Assembly (NCBI RefSeq): GCF_947507565.1
Contig: NC_089178.1
Location: 2,976,001 to 3,040,000 of the forward strand
Source of the DNA: Oscarella lobularis
Taxonomy: Eukaryota; Porifera; Homoscleromorpha; Homosclerophorida; Oscarellidae
Direction: 5' to 3'
DNA: 64,000 bases
The position numbers and the translations under genes are program-made. Under the pieces are notes generated by a model that was given only the letters and a program-made list of their open reading frames with translations, was not told the origin of the DNA and did not search any database. Positions 1-11,900 of this stretch are shown in pieces. Every line of letters starts with the position of its first letter. Positions within the stretch are counted from its first letter, which is position 1.

Positions 1-16
1 TCTCTCTGTGTTTCAG

Positions 17-419
17 GTTCGGTCATCAAGACGCCGTGACGGGGATTGACAGTTTGCTGCGCGAGCGAGCCGTCACCTGCGGGAACGATCGAACAGTTAG
101 AGTGTGGAAAGTCGTGGAAGAATCTCAACTCGTCTTTCACGGACACAAGTAAGCAACGCACGGGGAAGGAGGGGGGAAAGGCGTCAGATTTGATTCTACC
201 ACAGGGCTTCGATTGACTGCATCAAACAGATAAACGAAGATCACTTTATTTCAGGATCTCAAGACGGGTAAGATAAAAAAAAACGATGTAAATTACTCTA
301 CTTGAATTTGTTTTTGGTTTTAGATCAATCGCCTTGTGGAATTTGACTAAGAAAAAGCCGGCTGTTCTTGTGCCTAATGCCCACGGCGTGTCTCCCTACT
401 ATTCTCACCAAAACAAAGA

Positions 420-462
<43 letters not shown>

Positions 463-935
463 GAACCGGTAAATGGAACGATCTCGATGTTTAGAGCCCT
501 TACTGGCAGCAAAGATCAAGCAACGGGGAATTGTGAGGAAACAGCGTTTCAAGAAGATGCGGTGAAGAATAAGGAAGCGTGGATCACTTCCGTGTCGGCG
601 ATACCCAACAGTGATCTCGTCGTTTCTGGTAAGTGAAACTTCCCGTGGGGGAGTTGTGACGAGACTTCTACGTCGTTTATTCAGCTGGTCTTGCAGGGTC
701 GTCTGACGCTCGACTTCGCTTTTGGATATGCGGTGAAAAGTTCAAATCGCTTACGGAACTCTTTACCGTTCCGATAACTGGATTCGTCAATTCTATGGCG
801 TTTTCTCATAAAGGCAACTTCCTAGCGCTTGGAATCGGACAGGAGCATAAACTGGGTAGATGGTGGCGACAGAAAGAAGCGAAAAACGGCATCTGCATCG
901 TTCCATTGACTAAACGCATTGCTACCATGCACTAG
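17..935 (+). CDS. RRP9: U3 snoRNP component RRP9 (U3-55K), C-terminal part
   Basis: Partial gene cut by the left edge. I read exons 17-148, 205-267, 324-628 and 697-935, with GT..AG introns in matching phases and a TAG stop at 933-935. The product is the WD40-propeller subunit of the U3 box C/D snoRNP, which acts in the nucleolus in 18S pre-rRNA processing. WD40 strands are visible (VRVW, FISGSQDG, IALWNL), and the tail GIGQEHKLGRWWR followed by a basic stretch matches the conserved end of animal RRP9. A run of 14 Thr codons (421-462) sits in a loop between blades and is absent from vertebrate RRP9. The start and first blades lie outside the window. The orthology is secure because the tail is distinctive. 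Confidence 0.93.
421..462 (+). repeat. (ACT)14 trinucleotide run coding poly-Thr in RRP9
   Basis: Fourteen perfect ACT units in frame within an RRP9 exon give a 14-residue threonine tract in a propeller loop. The run is pure, so its length is probably polymorphic. Confidence 0.95.
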
Positions 936-1260
936 TCTACTAGCGCACATGTACACAAGTTCAGCCAAATAGTTGCTACATAATAATGTCTACTTCTACA
1001 AATAGGAGAGATTTCGTCTCACGAGACGCTAACTGGATCCTACACTTTACATTCCCACACGCGTATCCTGCATTTTACCGTCGTTATCTTTGACGAGACG
1101 GTCTCCGTCAGATAGCACGTGCACTTGTACGTTGAAATTTGCGCTCCGTTCATCTCAACGTCGAGACGACTCATAGTTTGTCCGCTCTCGCCGAGGCAGA
1201 CAATACCAGTGGTCGTGTAGCCCTATACTCAAAAGAACGGTGTTGAAGTATTAGAGTCCG

Positions 1261-2704
1261 TCAGTCAAGTTCTGTTACCTGTGTCGGAGCCTGTGATGTA
1301 TCGCAAGTAACCGCTGTAGACCGCGCTACTGAACATGCACTTGTGCTAGTTATACAACTACTGAATCCAGGTCCCTGTGCTCCCGGGGGCCCCGCGTCTC
1401 CCTGGTCTCCCTGGTCTCCCTGGTCTCCCTTGTCTCCTTTGTCGCCCTCAGGACCAGGCGGGCCACGGGGGCCTTGCTGCTTTTTCACATTATCAATCTA
1501 ACAAAAATTCGATTGTTCATTATTTTTACTTCCGCAAACATATAGAATGGAGACATTCACCCTTTGACTGAGAGTTGCATTGAGCGCGTTGACTTGTCTC
1601 GCTTGAATGGCAAACATCTACAAAGAAGAAACAAAATCAAAAAGGAAACGTAAAGACAATATACACCAACCTCGTCAAATGTTGACCACAGTGCACTAAT
1701 ATTCGACTCAATGATATCTGTTACCTAAGAGACATAGAAGCCATACCAATCATGCCCCACCCTGAATTCCTCAGTGTGTACCGTCGCCAAAGGAAATGGG
1801 CCAGTCAACAGTTGTGGCGGCGACGTCGGCGCGTCTAAAAAAGTGGAGAATTGCGCTCCCAAACTACGTAGATATAAATGGAAATAGTACCCGTTTGAGT
1901 TCCCGTTAGAGCCCCCGCTTGAACGGTTGGCGGACACGTTCTATCGCACGTGTCATCTTCGAGTAGCAGTTTGATAGACAGCCCTAACGCCGCGCCGCTC
2001 ACGACGAACGCAAGAACGACGAGCACGAACAGAATGAGCACGTCGTTTCTTCGTTTCGACGACGACGACGACGACGACGCTTTGTCGAAGTAATACGATC
2101 GTCGTTTCTCGGTCGTTTCGTAGAGCATGTTCTCGCTCGTGAACGTCGACGTCGTCGGCGCTCGCGCTCGATTGTCGTAATAACGTCGCGATGGCGAAGA
2201 GTCCCATTGATGACTTTGAGGCAAATCGTACGCCGGATCGGACTCGATTCCGCCGCGCTAAAGGGAAAGGTATGCGTAGGAATGCACAACTGATAGCTAC
2301 TTCGAATAGGCCATTCGTACATCGCGAACAAACACAACAAACTCACGAGGGCGGAAGGCGAAACAAGGGCGATGTCAAAGACAACCGCGCTCGTGGACTC
2401 TCACCTTTGGCTCGTCCGCTGGTATGCGACCGTACGTAGGATTCGGCGTCACGGCCTTGGCGACGACAGCGTAACTGTTATCGGGCTCGCTGCCGCGTTT
2501 TGACGTCGTTTTCCTGTCGTTCTCGCTGGTATCGGGATCGGTTGGAGGAATGCCAGGAAGACTGCGTCGATTCGAGTTTGACGTCGACGCCCTGATCATG
2601 TTGGCGCCGCCGTTCGTCGCTTGATTTCGATTCGCCAGATCCTGTCCGTAGACGGGATTGGGAATCATGCTCGTTCGCTTCGACTCCGTTTCGGACACGG
2701 ACAT
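1261..2704 (-). CDS. Type II transmembrane protein with short collagen helix
   Basis: Minus-strand gene. The start ATG at 2704 has an in-frame TGA just upstream. Exon 1 (2704-2405) encodes a cytoplasmic region with NPVYGQ and NPTYGR tyrosine motifs. Exon 2 (from about 2269) continues in phase 0 with a Ser/Lys/Arg stretch, then a membrane span ([20 protein letters not shown]) and a Cys-containing juxtamembrane part. Two small exons (about 1722-1669 and 1618-1566) look like a short coiled coil. The last exon (about 1500-1261) holds roughly 13 Gly-X-Y triplets, several of them GDK or GDQ, then a Cys-bearing tail. The layout (inside N-terminus, one span, outside collagen) is that of membrane-associated collagens such as collagen XIII or MARCO-like proteins, but the helix is much shorter. 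The exact 3' boundary of exon 2 is uncertain. A role in matrix adhesion is inferred. Confidence 0.72.
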
Positions 2705-3232
2705 TGGGAGTCACGTCAATTAGCACGCCACTCTTGGGAATGTCTGGCGCGGGTAATCGATCAGAGAAGCCTACGTAAGTTACCTACGCGCGCGCGCTCG
2801 CTCGACTGTCCCACGCAGGGAATTGTTACATCACTTGCTTATGCTGCGCTAATTAGCATCTGTACTAGTATAGAAAGGAAAAGAAGGCGGCGTGTTCGTT
2901 GCGAAAAAATGTCTGGGATCCTTTTCGCTTTCACAGCAGTCAATTGTTCCCAAAAGCTAACAACACAAGAAAAGGCTGTCTTGCGGCGTTTTGGCACATT
3001 AATTACAGGTGAGCTGCGCACCTCTCTGCTTCAATCCTTGGTTGAAGTTATTGTAACAAACGCTCGCGTAGTAGGCCGCTGCACCTCGAACAACAATAGC
3101 AATTGCGGCTATAAATTAATTTAGTACATCAACTAGTTGTCTGTGTATTGTAGCTGCTTTTGTTCTACCTCCTACGTAGAATATCTCTGCAAGGCGTCTG
3201 TCGAAGTTAGTGTCGTTCCACTTGTGTGCAAT

Positions 3233-4516
3233 CTAGAATGAGTAGCAGAGGCGTTTCATCATGAGGCAGTATCTATTTCTCTCCGTATAGCTGACCCAGT
3301 AGCACTTCCACGCAAAATAAATTGGCTCAAGTATGATGCACACTCCCCAAATCTGAAGAAGAATTTTCTTTTCCCTGGTAACCTAAACAATGAAAGGACA
3401 TCAGTGAGCCCAAACGAAAGTGCCCCAACACTTTCAATTGGGAACTACTAAGTACGTCACAATAGAGGTCAAGCCCTTTCTCAGGCTTTCTGGGAAGTTT
3501 TCCGGCTTACCCCTTGTACAGCCACTATCAGGAGGATGAAAGTGAAAGCGGCTAGAATAGGAGCGACAATTTTCTCGGCAAGATGAGCTTCACCGTAGGG
3601 ATTGTAGACCATGACCATAACGTAAATCTACAAAAAAATATTGCCACAAATAGTTCAAAAATAATTTTATTAATTGACCAAAATTTGTAGATCAAACACT
3701 AGGAGAGTGGAGAAGCGGCTATACGTTTGAAACATGTCTAAGAACACAATGCAAAAATGAAGATTTTGGGATATATATTATGTGTCAAACGTTGAAGCAA
3801 TGGATCGGCTCCAACTATTCGAAATTCCAGCCAACGAAATTCCCTTGACACTAAGAATGCCAAAATTCCATTGGGCAAAGCCGCAACAAAAAATATAATC
3901 AGTCGAACCTAAACGAATGAAAACTTCCACAAAAATTACAATGAATTGATTAATTGCATTGCTGCACCAATTTTGCAGTGCGCACGTTGGCGTGGTCAGA
4001 AGTGCCAACAAAATTCCACACGAGATACATGGCAACGATGAAGAGAGCAGCGATAAAGGCCCACAGCTCAAATTCTCGTTCTCGTAGCACGCCGTGAAAA
4101 GAGAAATAAAGAAGGAAGCCTAAACGATCGTTTTTTTATCAATGGTCAAAAATATTGGGATCGCGAGTACGCACAGCAACTAAGTAGGAGCAAAACAGCG
4201 AACGTTTCGTCGTCGAGCTTTTCCTTCTTGTCTTCGTTCAAATTATTCAGCGTTGCTAGCCTGTAGATTACGACGGCTACTGTGGCGAGTATGCTCAGCG
4301 TTGCAATGCTCAAAAACGCTTTCTCTTTTCGATCCAAAGCCGTAAGTCGTTTCGCCTGGCGGAGGTGTGACGTCACATCGAGACACAATGGACCTTCTCC
4401 AGACTCACCCGTCCGAAAAGCACGTTGTCTTCCATCGTTTCGGTCTTTCCCGTTATTCGGCGATATTCGGAGGACGACATGACGTTGGGAGAGCCTCCCA
4501 GCAAGTCCTCGGCCAT
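3233..4516 (-). CDS. Multi-pass membrane protein of unrecognised family
   Basis: Minus-strand gene of about seven exons, starting at ATG 4516 (MAEDLLGGSPNVMSS) and ending at 3233. The exons join in consistent phases: a 36-residue cytoplasmic head; AKRLTALDRKEKAFLSIATL leading into a first span; CFLLYFSFHG; AALFIVAMYLVWNFVGT; VRLIIFFVAALPNGILAFLV; a conserved-looking GADPLLQHMFQTYSRFSTLL block; YNPYGEAHLAEKIVAP; and a last span before a short basic and aromatic tail. I count about six or seven hydrophobic segments in roughly 270 residues. No signal peptide is seen. I do not recognise the family. The GADPxLQ..Y block between spans is a good anchor for a profile search. Its start lies only 47 bp from the divergent LOG-like gene. 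Confidence 0.65.
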
Positions 4517-4563
4517 CTTTTCGTTTCGCTTTTAGCGTGCGCGAGAAAACGAAGAAAACGAAG
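4517..4563. promoter_or_regulatory. 47-bp bidirectional 5' spacer
   Basis: The start codons of the minus-strand membrane protein (4516) and the plus-strand LOG-family gene (4564) are separated by only 47 bases. Transcription start sites must therefore overlap or lie inside one of the genes. No TATA box is visible. Confidence 0.5.
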
Positions 4564-5415
4564 ATGGCGACTTGCGCTATAACCGTTTTCGGTGGAAACA
4601 GCGACGGAAACAATCCGCTTTTTCTCGAAGCAGCTAAAGGTGTTCGAACGCGCTACGTGAAATGCCCAGTCGACGTCTGAACGTTGAGGTCTCGGCGAAT
4701 GCTTGGTCGCACGCGACTGCGTCGTGATCTGCGGTGGAAAGGCGTCTGGTTTGATTGGAGCCATGGGTTCGGCTGCTCTTGCAAAGGGCGGCAAAGTAAA
4801 AGCCATCATCCCGACAATTTTTCGCGGTCTGCACACAGTAGTTATCTCGGAATCCTTTGAGACAGTGATTACGTCTTTTCAGATCATGCATCTGTGGGAG
4901 ACGTAGTCTTTGTTGATTCTCTCGCAACGAGAAAGGAAAGGCTCATATCCGAAGTGCGTACGTCACAAATACGACAACCACGCAGACACTTCAATTTTCT
5001 AAGTAATAGTGCGACGCTTTGATTGTATTGCCCGGAGGCAATGGCACGATGGACGAGTTCTTCGAAGTGCTTCTCGGGTCAGTGAGTAAACCGCTTTTGT
5101 TAGGGCTCTCTAAGCACCAGTCTAAGCACGATGGTTTAGAAACCAGCTAAAGCTGTACCAGAAACCGCTGGGCATTCTTAACACGGCTGGCTATTATGGA
5201 CACCTGCTAGAACAGGTGAGACGAATGACTGTCTCCGACGTGCAAGTGACTACGTCAGTTCGGGGGTTGGTCTCATGCAGATGGACCAGATGATTGGGGA
5301 GGGATTTGCTGGTCCGGAAGTGCGAGACCTATTTGTCGTCTCCGACGACCACGCGTCGCTCGTGGATACCATTGTCGGGATGGTTGGCAAACGAAGGGGG
5401 GCGGGTTCGCTATAA
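4564..5415 (+). CDS. LOG-family (lysine-decarboxylase-like) phosphoribohydrolase
   Basis: Six exons: 4564-4639, 4689-4826, 4883-4953, 5010-5077, 5140-5215 and 5281-5415, ending in TAA. The protein is about 187 residues, the usual LOG length. The family signature is present: a Rossmann start (ITVFGGNSDGNNPLF), GGKASGLIGAMG at the phosphate-binding loop, the TRKERL arginine-lysine pair, and LPGGNGTMDEFFEV (the PGGxGTxxE motif with catalytic Glu). Known members cleave nucleoside 5'-monophosphates to base and ribose 5-phosphate; in plants and bacteria they release cytokinins. The substrate in an animal is unknown, and purine or modified-base salvage is a guess. The acceptor at 4687-4688 (GAG) is weak, but the phase and protein fit. 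Confidence 0.88.
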
Positions 5416-5624
5416 TCTTCTTGACATATTAGTCGCTAACGATCTTACTAAACTCCTGCGACATTCTTTACTCACGAAAGTGCTCTCTAATGGATAATGC
5501 ACGTGGGCGGAGACAAACCAACCGAAAATGAGGGGAACGGCCCCCTCGCCACACCGCCCTTCATTTTCCTTTGAGAAACCGACGAAGAGACATTACAATA
5601 GTTTGGTTTCGAGGGTTTCGTCCG

Positions 5625-6762
5625 ATGTCGTCGCTCATTGATACGGTATTCCGAAAGGTTCTGCGAAAGATGAACTCGTCGCCGCGCGGCGCCAAGGGGA
5701 ACGGCGTGCCCACGTCTGTCAGCTTGGACGACGTGCGACTGCGACTGCGAACGTCGTCGCTTCGATCGAACGACGCCCGAGTCGCGTCGAGTCCCCTCAT
5801 GCTCGACTCCGCCGCGCACGAGCGTTCGTCGTCGCTCTCGCCGAGACCAAAGCGAAAAGCCTTTCGTCGCGGGTCGCAGCACTCGCGACGAAACGGTTCC
5901 GTGTTTGCGCGCACTGTCAAGGTGACGCTGCTCGGCCAAGGGGGCGTCGGCAAATCGGGTAAGCCTTTTTTTTGGATCTCGATCGTCTCATGCACGTGTC
6001 CGCTTCGATTGTCGAACGGAAATAGACTCTTTGACCTGTCTTCTCTTTCTGTTACAGCTCTTACCGTTCAGTTCATTAGTCATCGCTTCCTGGGGGAGTA
6101 CGATCCGACTATCGGTAAAAGGTGGCTCTTCACTTAGTTAACTGTATTGTGACGTTCCCCCCTCAGAGGATTCCTACGTAAAGCACTTTTCGGTCGACAT
6201 GGAGCCGGCCCGGATCGAAATCTTCGATACGGCTGGCCGATTCCAGGTAAGGGTTAATTAGGAGGTTTCCTCTAATTGACGCGTAAAAATTGTACATATA
6301 TAGGACTCTACGTCGATGGCGCGCGAACGCTATCTCATGACGAGCGACGCATTCATCGTCGTCTACTCAATAACAGACGCCAGTAGTTACCTCGAAGCGT
6401 TGGAAATTATCGATTGGCTTCGAAAGAAACGACGTCACGCGCGTGATTCAGTCATTGCGCTCGTGGGGAACAAGAGCGATCTCGATCATCATCAGGAGGT
6501 GCCGGAGGAAGCGGCGCGCGAGTGGGCGACCGAACGCGATTGTCTTTTCTATTTTACGAACGCCGCCGAAGGACACGATGGCGTCGACGACGTGTTTTCT
6601 GGAGTTGTTCGCGCCGTGCGTAGCGAGGAGGACGAAGTGCAGCGAATTCTTGGCGACGCGCGACGATTGCCCCTTGCCGCGGCTCTCGGCATAAAGCGCA
6701 CAAAACGGTTTCTTTCTGACGTGAGACAGACGCGGAGCGAAGAGAATCTTTCCTCAGTTTAG
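5625..6762 (+). CDS. Ras-like small GTPase with long N-terminal extension
   Basis: Four exons: 5625-5958, 6058-6114, 6167-6246 and 6304-6762. A basic, Ser/Arg-rich N-terminus of about 105 residues precedes the G domain. G1 is GQGGVGKS, the switch I region is EYDPTI, G3 is DTAGR, and G4 is GNKSD. The G5 position reads TNAAEG rather than the usual SA. The residue equivalent to Ras Gln61 is Arg, and there is no C-terminal CAAX box (the tail ends SEENLSSV). The domain most resembles the RERG/RASL branch of the Ras family. Loss of Gln61 predicts slow GTP hydrolysis. Without a prenylation site, the basic head may direct localisation. Subfamily assignment is tentative; the GTPase identity is firm. 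Confidence 0.85.
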
Positions 6763-6902
6763 ACTTGTCGAACGTTTAGGATTAGAGAGATGACTTAGCT
6801 GCGCTGTATACACTTGCACGTCACCCCCCGAGTTCTTGCACGTGCCGTCGTCTTTCGACTTCGTGCCCGGATAAACTTGTTACGCCTTCCGCTCGTGGTA
6901 AA

Positions 6903-8938
6903 TGTCCGACTCTCGAAGCGAGAGAGAACGGGTTACTAGCAACAGCCTAAAGGACAGACGCGAGAAATGGGAAAAAGCTGCCGGTAAAGTCGTTCGTATT
7001 GTGCTTTTCGCTCCGTCGTCTTCGCCTACGCATTTCTGAACCGATCTCTCGGATCAGTACAAGCTTCCTCTTTCCTGTCCACTTCGCGCTAAGTCGGGGC
7101 TTTACCCAGAAGGGTCTCGACGCATTATCTCCTTCCGCATTATTTCGCATGCATCACAAGTCGACTCCCGACATTCTTCCCCCTTCTAATTCACAAATCT
7201 CCCCGCGCGCAGCCGCGTCGCGACCGATGCCGCGACCGAGACCGATGCCGCGTCCTCGCAACGTTCGAACGGGAAATGAGAGCCACAAGAAAGGTAGAAC
7301 GACACCGCGTTTACCTCGCGCGCGCGCGGGCGCGATCGAAACCTTTCTTCTTTCTTTTCTCGACAGCAGAGCCAGCGACGCCACCGAAGCGAGACCCAGT
7401 GCCAAGTTCTTCGGGCAACGAACCGCCGAAGTATATAAATAGGATTTCCCATAGATGTCTCTCAAAGCTACTTCCTCAATCTGTTAGGAATGTCCCTAAC
7501 GACGTCGAAGTTCTCTACGCCGTGCCGGATAAGAGTAAAAAAACGAAGAATAAATCCACTACGCCTCAACAGAGGTACGAGATTTTTTCTTCGTCCAAAT
7601 TTTATTTGACGTCACTAACATAATTTCGAGTTAGTCCCCGAACGCCGAGCAAAAATCCTCGGTATGTTTACTTTCTTTGAAGTCGTCATAAATTTATTTA
7701 TAAAATTTGGTTTTTTTATTAAAGTCAACAGTCGAGCGTTGGCCGAGCGCCTCCGCCGCCAAAACCCGCTCCCTACGCGGGAGGAAGAGAAGGAGGGAGC
7801 GAGAGCGAAGACGGCGACAAAATCGAAGGCCGGCCGAGAGCACCCAGTCTTCAATCGATGACTCCCGTTCCTTTTGGAGTGCGAAGTAACTCGAGAGAAT
7901 CGCTCTATGATTCAAAAAGCCGTTTGACGGGCGGCGTCACGCCGCCGCCGTCTCCGTCTATTCGACAAACGCCGTCGCCGAAACCCCGTCCGCGACCTCG
8001 ACCTAAGAGCGAATTCGTTCCAGGAAGAAATGAGAGTCAACAGAAATCTACGTCACCTCTAATTCCCAAACCGTTTGCCGCTCGTCGTCGTCCGCCGCCG
8101 CCGCCGCCTAAACCCAAGCCCAAACCTAAGCCTATATTGGGTGCGGACGTTTTGAGGCCTAAATCGCTGTATGAGCTGTCGCCGGCGTCGACGAGTCCGG
8201 ACGTCAAACGTCAAGCTCCGGCGCCCTCTCCGAAACCGAAATCTCGAATCAAATCGATGATGCCTAGAATAGAGAGCGAGAGCGAGGAAATGACTGAGAC
8301 TCCGGATGTTGAAAGAAGCGCTATTGCGCTCGAGTCGCCTTCTCCAAAGCCGGAATCGCGAGTCGAAGACGAGAAGGAGATTGAGACTCCCAATGCTTCG
8401 ATTCCTGTTGAAACGAGCGTCGTTTCGTCAGCCGAATCGGTTTCGGCTCTTCCGTCGAGACAACTGAGCGGATTACCTCTACCCCAGCTGAGTCCACCCC
8501 CGCCGTCGCCGTCGCCGTCGCCGTCGTCACAAGAAAACAACGTCGAACGTAGTCCCGAGATACGTTCGAAGCCGAGTCCAAAAAAGCCGCGAAGGTCGCT
8601 GCGATCACTTCAGCAACCGGAGGAGTCGAAAACGGACGCCAAAGAGGCAATCATTGAACTGTCGGCTTCCGTGGAAATGCCGACGCCGACGCCGACGACC
8701 GACGCACTTCAAAATTCTAATCAAAATCCTACTCTGCCAACAGATAGCGAATTAACGGCGACTCAGAATCCAGTTCAATCAATTCATCACTCAAACGGCA
8801 ATCAGAATGTGTCGTCTAGCCGCAGACCGTCTTTCAAGAAAAAACGTCCAGCGCCTCCGCCGCCTGTTCGTGCTCGACCATTCAGTCAACCCGTTCTCAG
8901 TCCGGCTCCCTTGCCGGTCGGCGACTCTTTAGCTTCTC

Positions 8939-8981
<43 letters not shown>

Positions 8982-11900
8982 CGGGCCGCCGTCGCGTCCA
9001 CCTCCCAAGCCTCCTCGTCAACTTTCGTCGATTTCGGCACAAAACCCGTCGCCGCCTATCGAAATTCGACAACGTCAGCCGTCGCTGAAATCGCCTGTGA
9101 CTCCCCAGGCTCACTCTGTTGTCTCGACGACGAGCTTCGCTTCGTCAGTAATGAGCCAAGACGACGACGACGATGACGACGACGACGACGACGACGACGT
9201 GTGGGGCTCCGAGTTCGATAGCTTCAGCGACGAGGACGACGACGGCGAGACGCAACAGACGCAGGAGGTAAGAAAAAACGGCGCGCACTCTCACCGGGGG
9301 GACAGTCGCGTTGGTAACCTGCACGGCCACAATTGCGTGATTGCATTAGATGTATGCGCAAATTGCATGAGAGGGGGGTCGTTGCCCCGACTGTTCGTTC
9401 TCCTTTTCTCGTCTCCCGCGCGCGCGCACGACGGCATGGGTTGCGATAGTGCGATATTCGAGTCGTTCTGCTGTTGCTGCTGCCCGCATTCAGCCTGCTG
9501 CATTTGCTATTTCTTTTGCGGTTACGGCTGGTGTTGTTGTGATCAGGAGCAGGCCGAAACGGCCTTACACAAGGGAGACAAGTTGTACTACGTCGTCAAG
9601 GAGATTGTGACGACGGAACGAACTTTTCTCAAAGGGCTCAAACTTCTCGACGAGGTAGCGGAGAGAACGGTCGCGGCCCGTCGACTCCGTATCTATCCCA
9701 GGCGCTCGTTTAGGATTTTAGGAATGCCGTGACTAGTGCCGGCGTCGCTTCCGGAAAGCCCATCGTATCCGACGATGTCATAGCGACGATCTTGCAAAAC
9801 GTCGGCCAGCTGGTGCAGTTCAATTCGACTTTGCTTGAACAATTGGAAACGCGCATGAAGAACTGGTTAGAACGCGGAAGTTGGGAGGAGATAATGATAA
9901 TAATAATAATAATAATAATAACGTTTCGTAGGAGTACGAATATGAAAATTGGTGATATCATGGCGAGAAACGCTCCCTTTTTGAAGGTTTGCGAGTCGAG
10001 AAATCTTGCATTATAAAGTCCTATCACATCCTTTCAGCTCTACACGCCATACATACAGAACTTTGAGGATGCGTGCAGGGTTCTCACGGCAACGCTAGAG
10101 AAGAACAGTCAATTCAGGGACGTCGTACGCAATTTTGAAGTGCGGAGAAAATTCTAAAATTAACGCGTTTTGACGTTAAATTTCTCCAAAGAGACGACCC
10201 GAATGCGCAAATCTAAAAATTTCCGCCTACATGTTGGAAACGGTGCAGCGCATACCGAGGTACAAGCTTCTGCTCAAGGACTACATCAAACACTTGCCTG
10301 AAGACTCGGAAGACAGAGAGTTGGCATCACGTAATCGTTCGGTTTGATTAATTAATGCATCGTCGCCAATATTTATTCCAAAGGAGCCTTCAATATCATA
10401 TCCGACGTGGCTTCTCACGTAAACGAGGGAGTCAAGAAGAAGGTGATTCAGAAACATTGTTTTATTATACTAGAGGATTCGACGCGACCTCATTATAGGA
10501 CAATTTTCAAAAAATGATGGACGTTGCAAGAAAACTGGTCGGAAAATCCGTCACCTTGGTGAAGCCAGGCCGAGTACGTGAACAACGTAGGCAATGAAAT
10601 ATTTATTGACAAAACCCTTCTCCGTACAGGAATTCGTACGCGAGGGCAAACTGCTGAAAGTTTGCCGTAAAGACCTCCAGCCTAGAGTGCTAATCCTAGT
10701 GAGATAGAGATAATAATTCGAATACCGTCGGAATATTTTCACTTCGTTTTTCACGTCTAGTTTACTGACGTTCTTCTGTACACACGCGAGGTGCAGGGGA
10801 GCTATCATTTGGACAGCGTTCTCCCGTTGAACGGCATGCGCGCCTCCGAATTGCACCAAACGAATCACGAGCACGCTTTCACCGTTGTAAGCACGCGAAA
10901 GTCGTTTCAGCTCGTCGCCAGCACGAAACGCGAGATGAACGACTGGCTCAAGGATCTCGGTCAGACGATTTTGGAGCACGCGCGAAAGCAGGTCTCGTTC
11001 GACGCTCAAGGAAGTCGCCGAAAGTCGATGGTGAAAAACACCGGAACACCTCGCGCATTTATATGTATTAGCGTGTTATTAGGCATTGATTGAAGATAGT
11101 GAAACGGGGTCACCGCCAGCGGCGACTGTGGCCGTTTCAGGAGCGGCGGACAGCGTAGGCGACGTGACTGCTACGACTGATTTCGTTCTGGGCGAAATGG
11201 CTCCCGTGTGGATATCAGATGATAGCGTTACAATGTGCATGGGATGCATGTGTCTTTTCACCATGACAAGACGACGTCATCACTGCAGAAGCTGCGGAAA
11301 GGTCACTCGAGTGCCCGTTTGCCGCGGTTATAATGATGGTAATCGTCGTCTTTAGGTTCTTTGCAGCAAATGTTCGTCTCGGTCATACTATCTTCCCTAT
11401 CTAAAGAAAAAGGAACGCGTTTGTGCAAACTGCTACGATATTTTAAACGGAAGGGATTTGAAATCGCCATCGGCGTCCGGTGCCAATAAACTCGATTCCG
11501 GCGGCTCTCGTCCTGATTCGGAAGATTTGGGAAAAAGCAGACGGGGCAAAAAGTCGATGCGTCGAGTAAAGTCAATCAAGCCTTCTATTTTAACTGAAGT
11601 TGGCCTGTCTCTTTTGCGCAGCGCATTGTCGAGACTTGATGAATTGTTTTTTAGGTGAAAGCACGCGACTCCAACGCTCAAATGTCGGGCTACCTACAGC
11701 AGCATCGAGGCGGAAAGTGGAAACGACGCTGGTTCGTCCTCCGCGATCTCATTTTATACATGTACAAGGCGCACGAAGTGAGCACCGTCGCGCAATTTAG
11801 AGCTATGGACGGGATGACTCTGTTATGTGCCTATTAGGATATAGCAGCCGTCGCTACTCTTCCCGTCGTTGGATATGCATTGAGCAGTCCCGGAAAGGTG

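Noticed and set aside
1999-2346. Arg-rich minus-strand frames overlapping the membrane collagen
   Set aside because: They are shifted readings of the CGA/GAC-rich exon whose correct frame gives a clean membrane span.
2621-3124. Plus-strand open frame over the collagen promoter region, with a possible exon from ATG 2909
   Set aside because: No partner exon, no known domain, and it overlaps the 5' ends and promoter of a well-supported minus gene.
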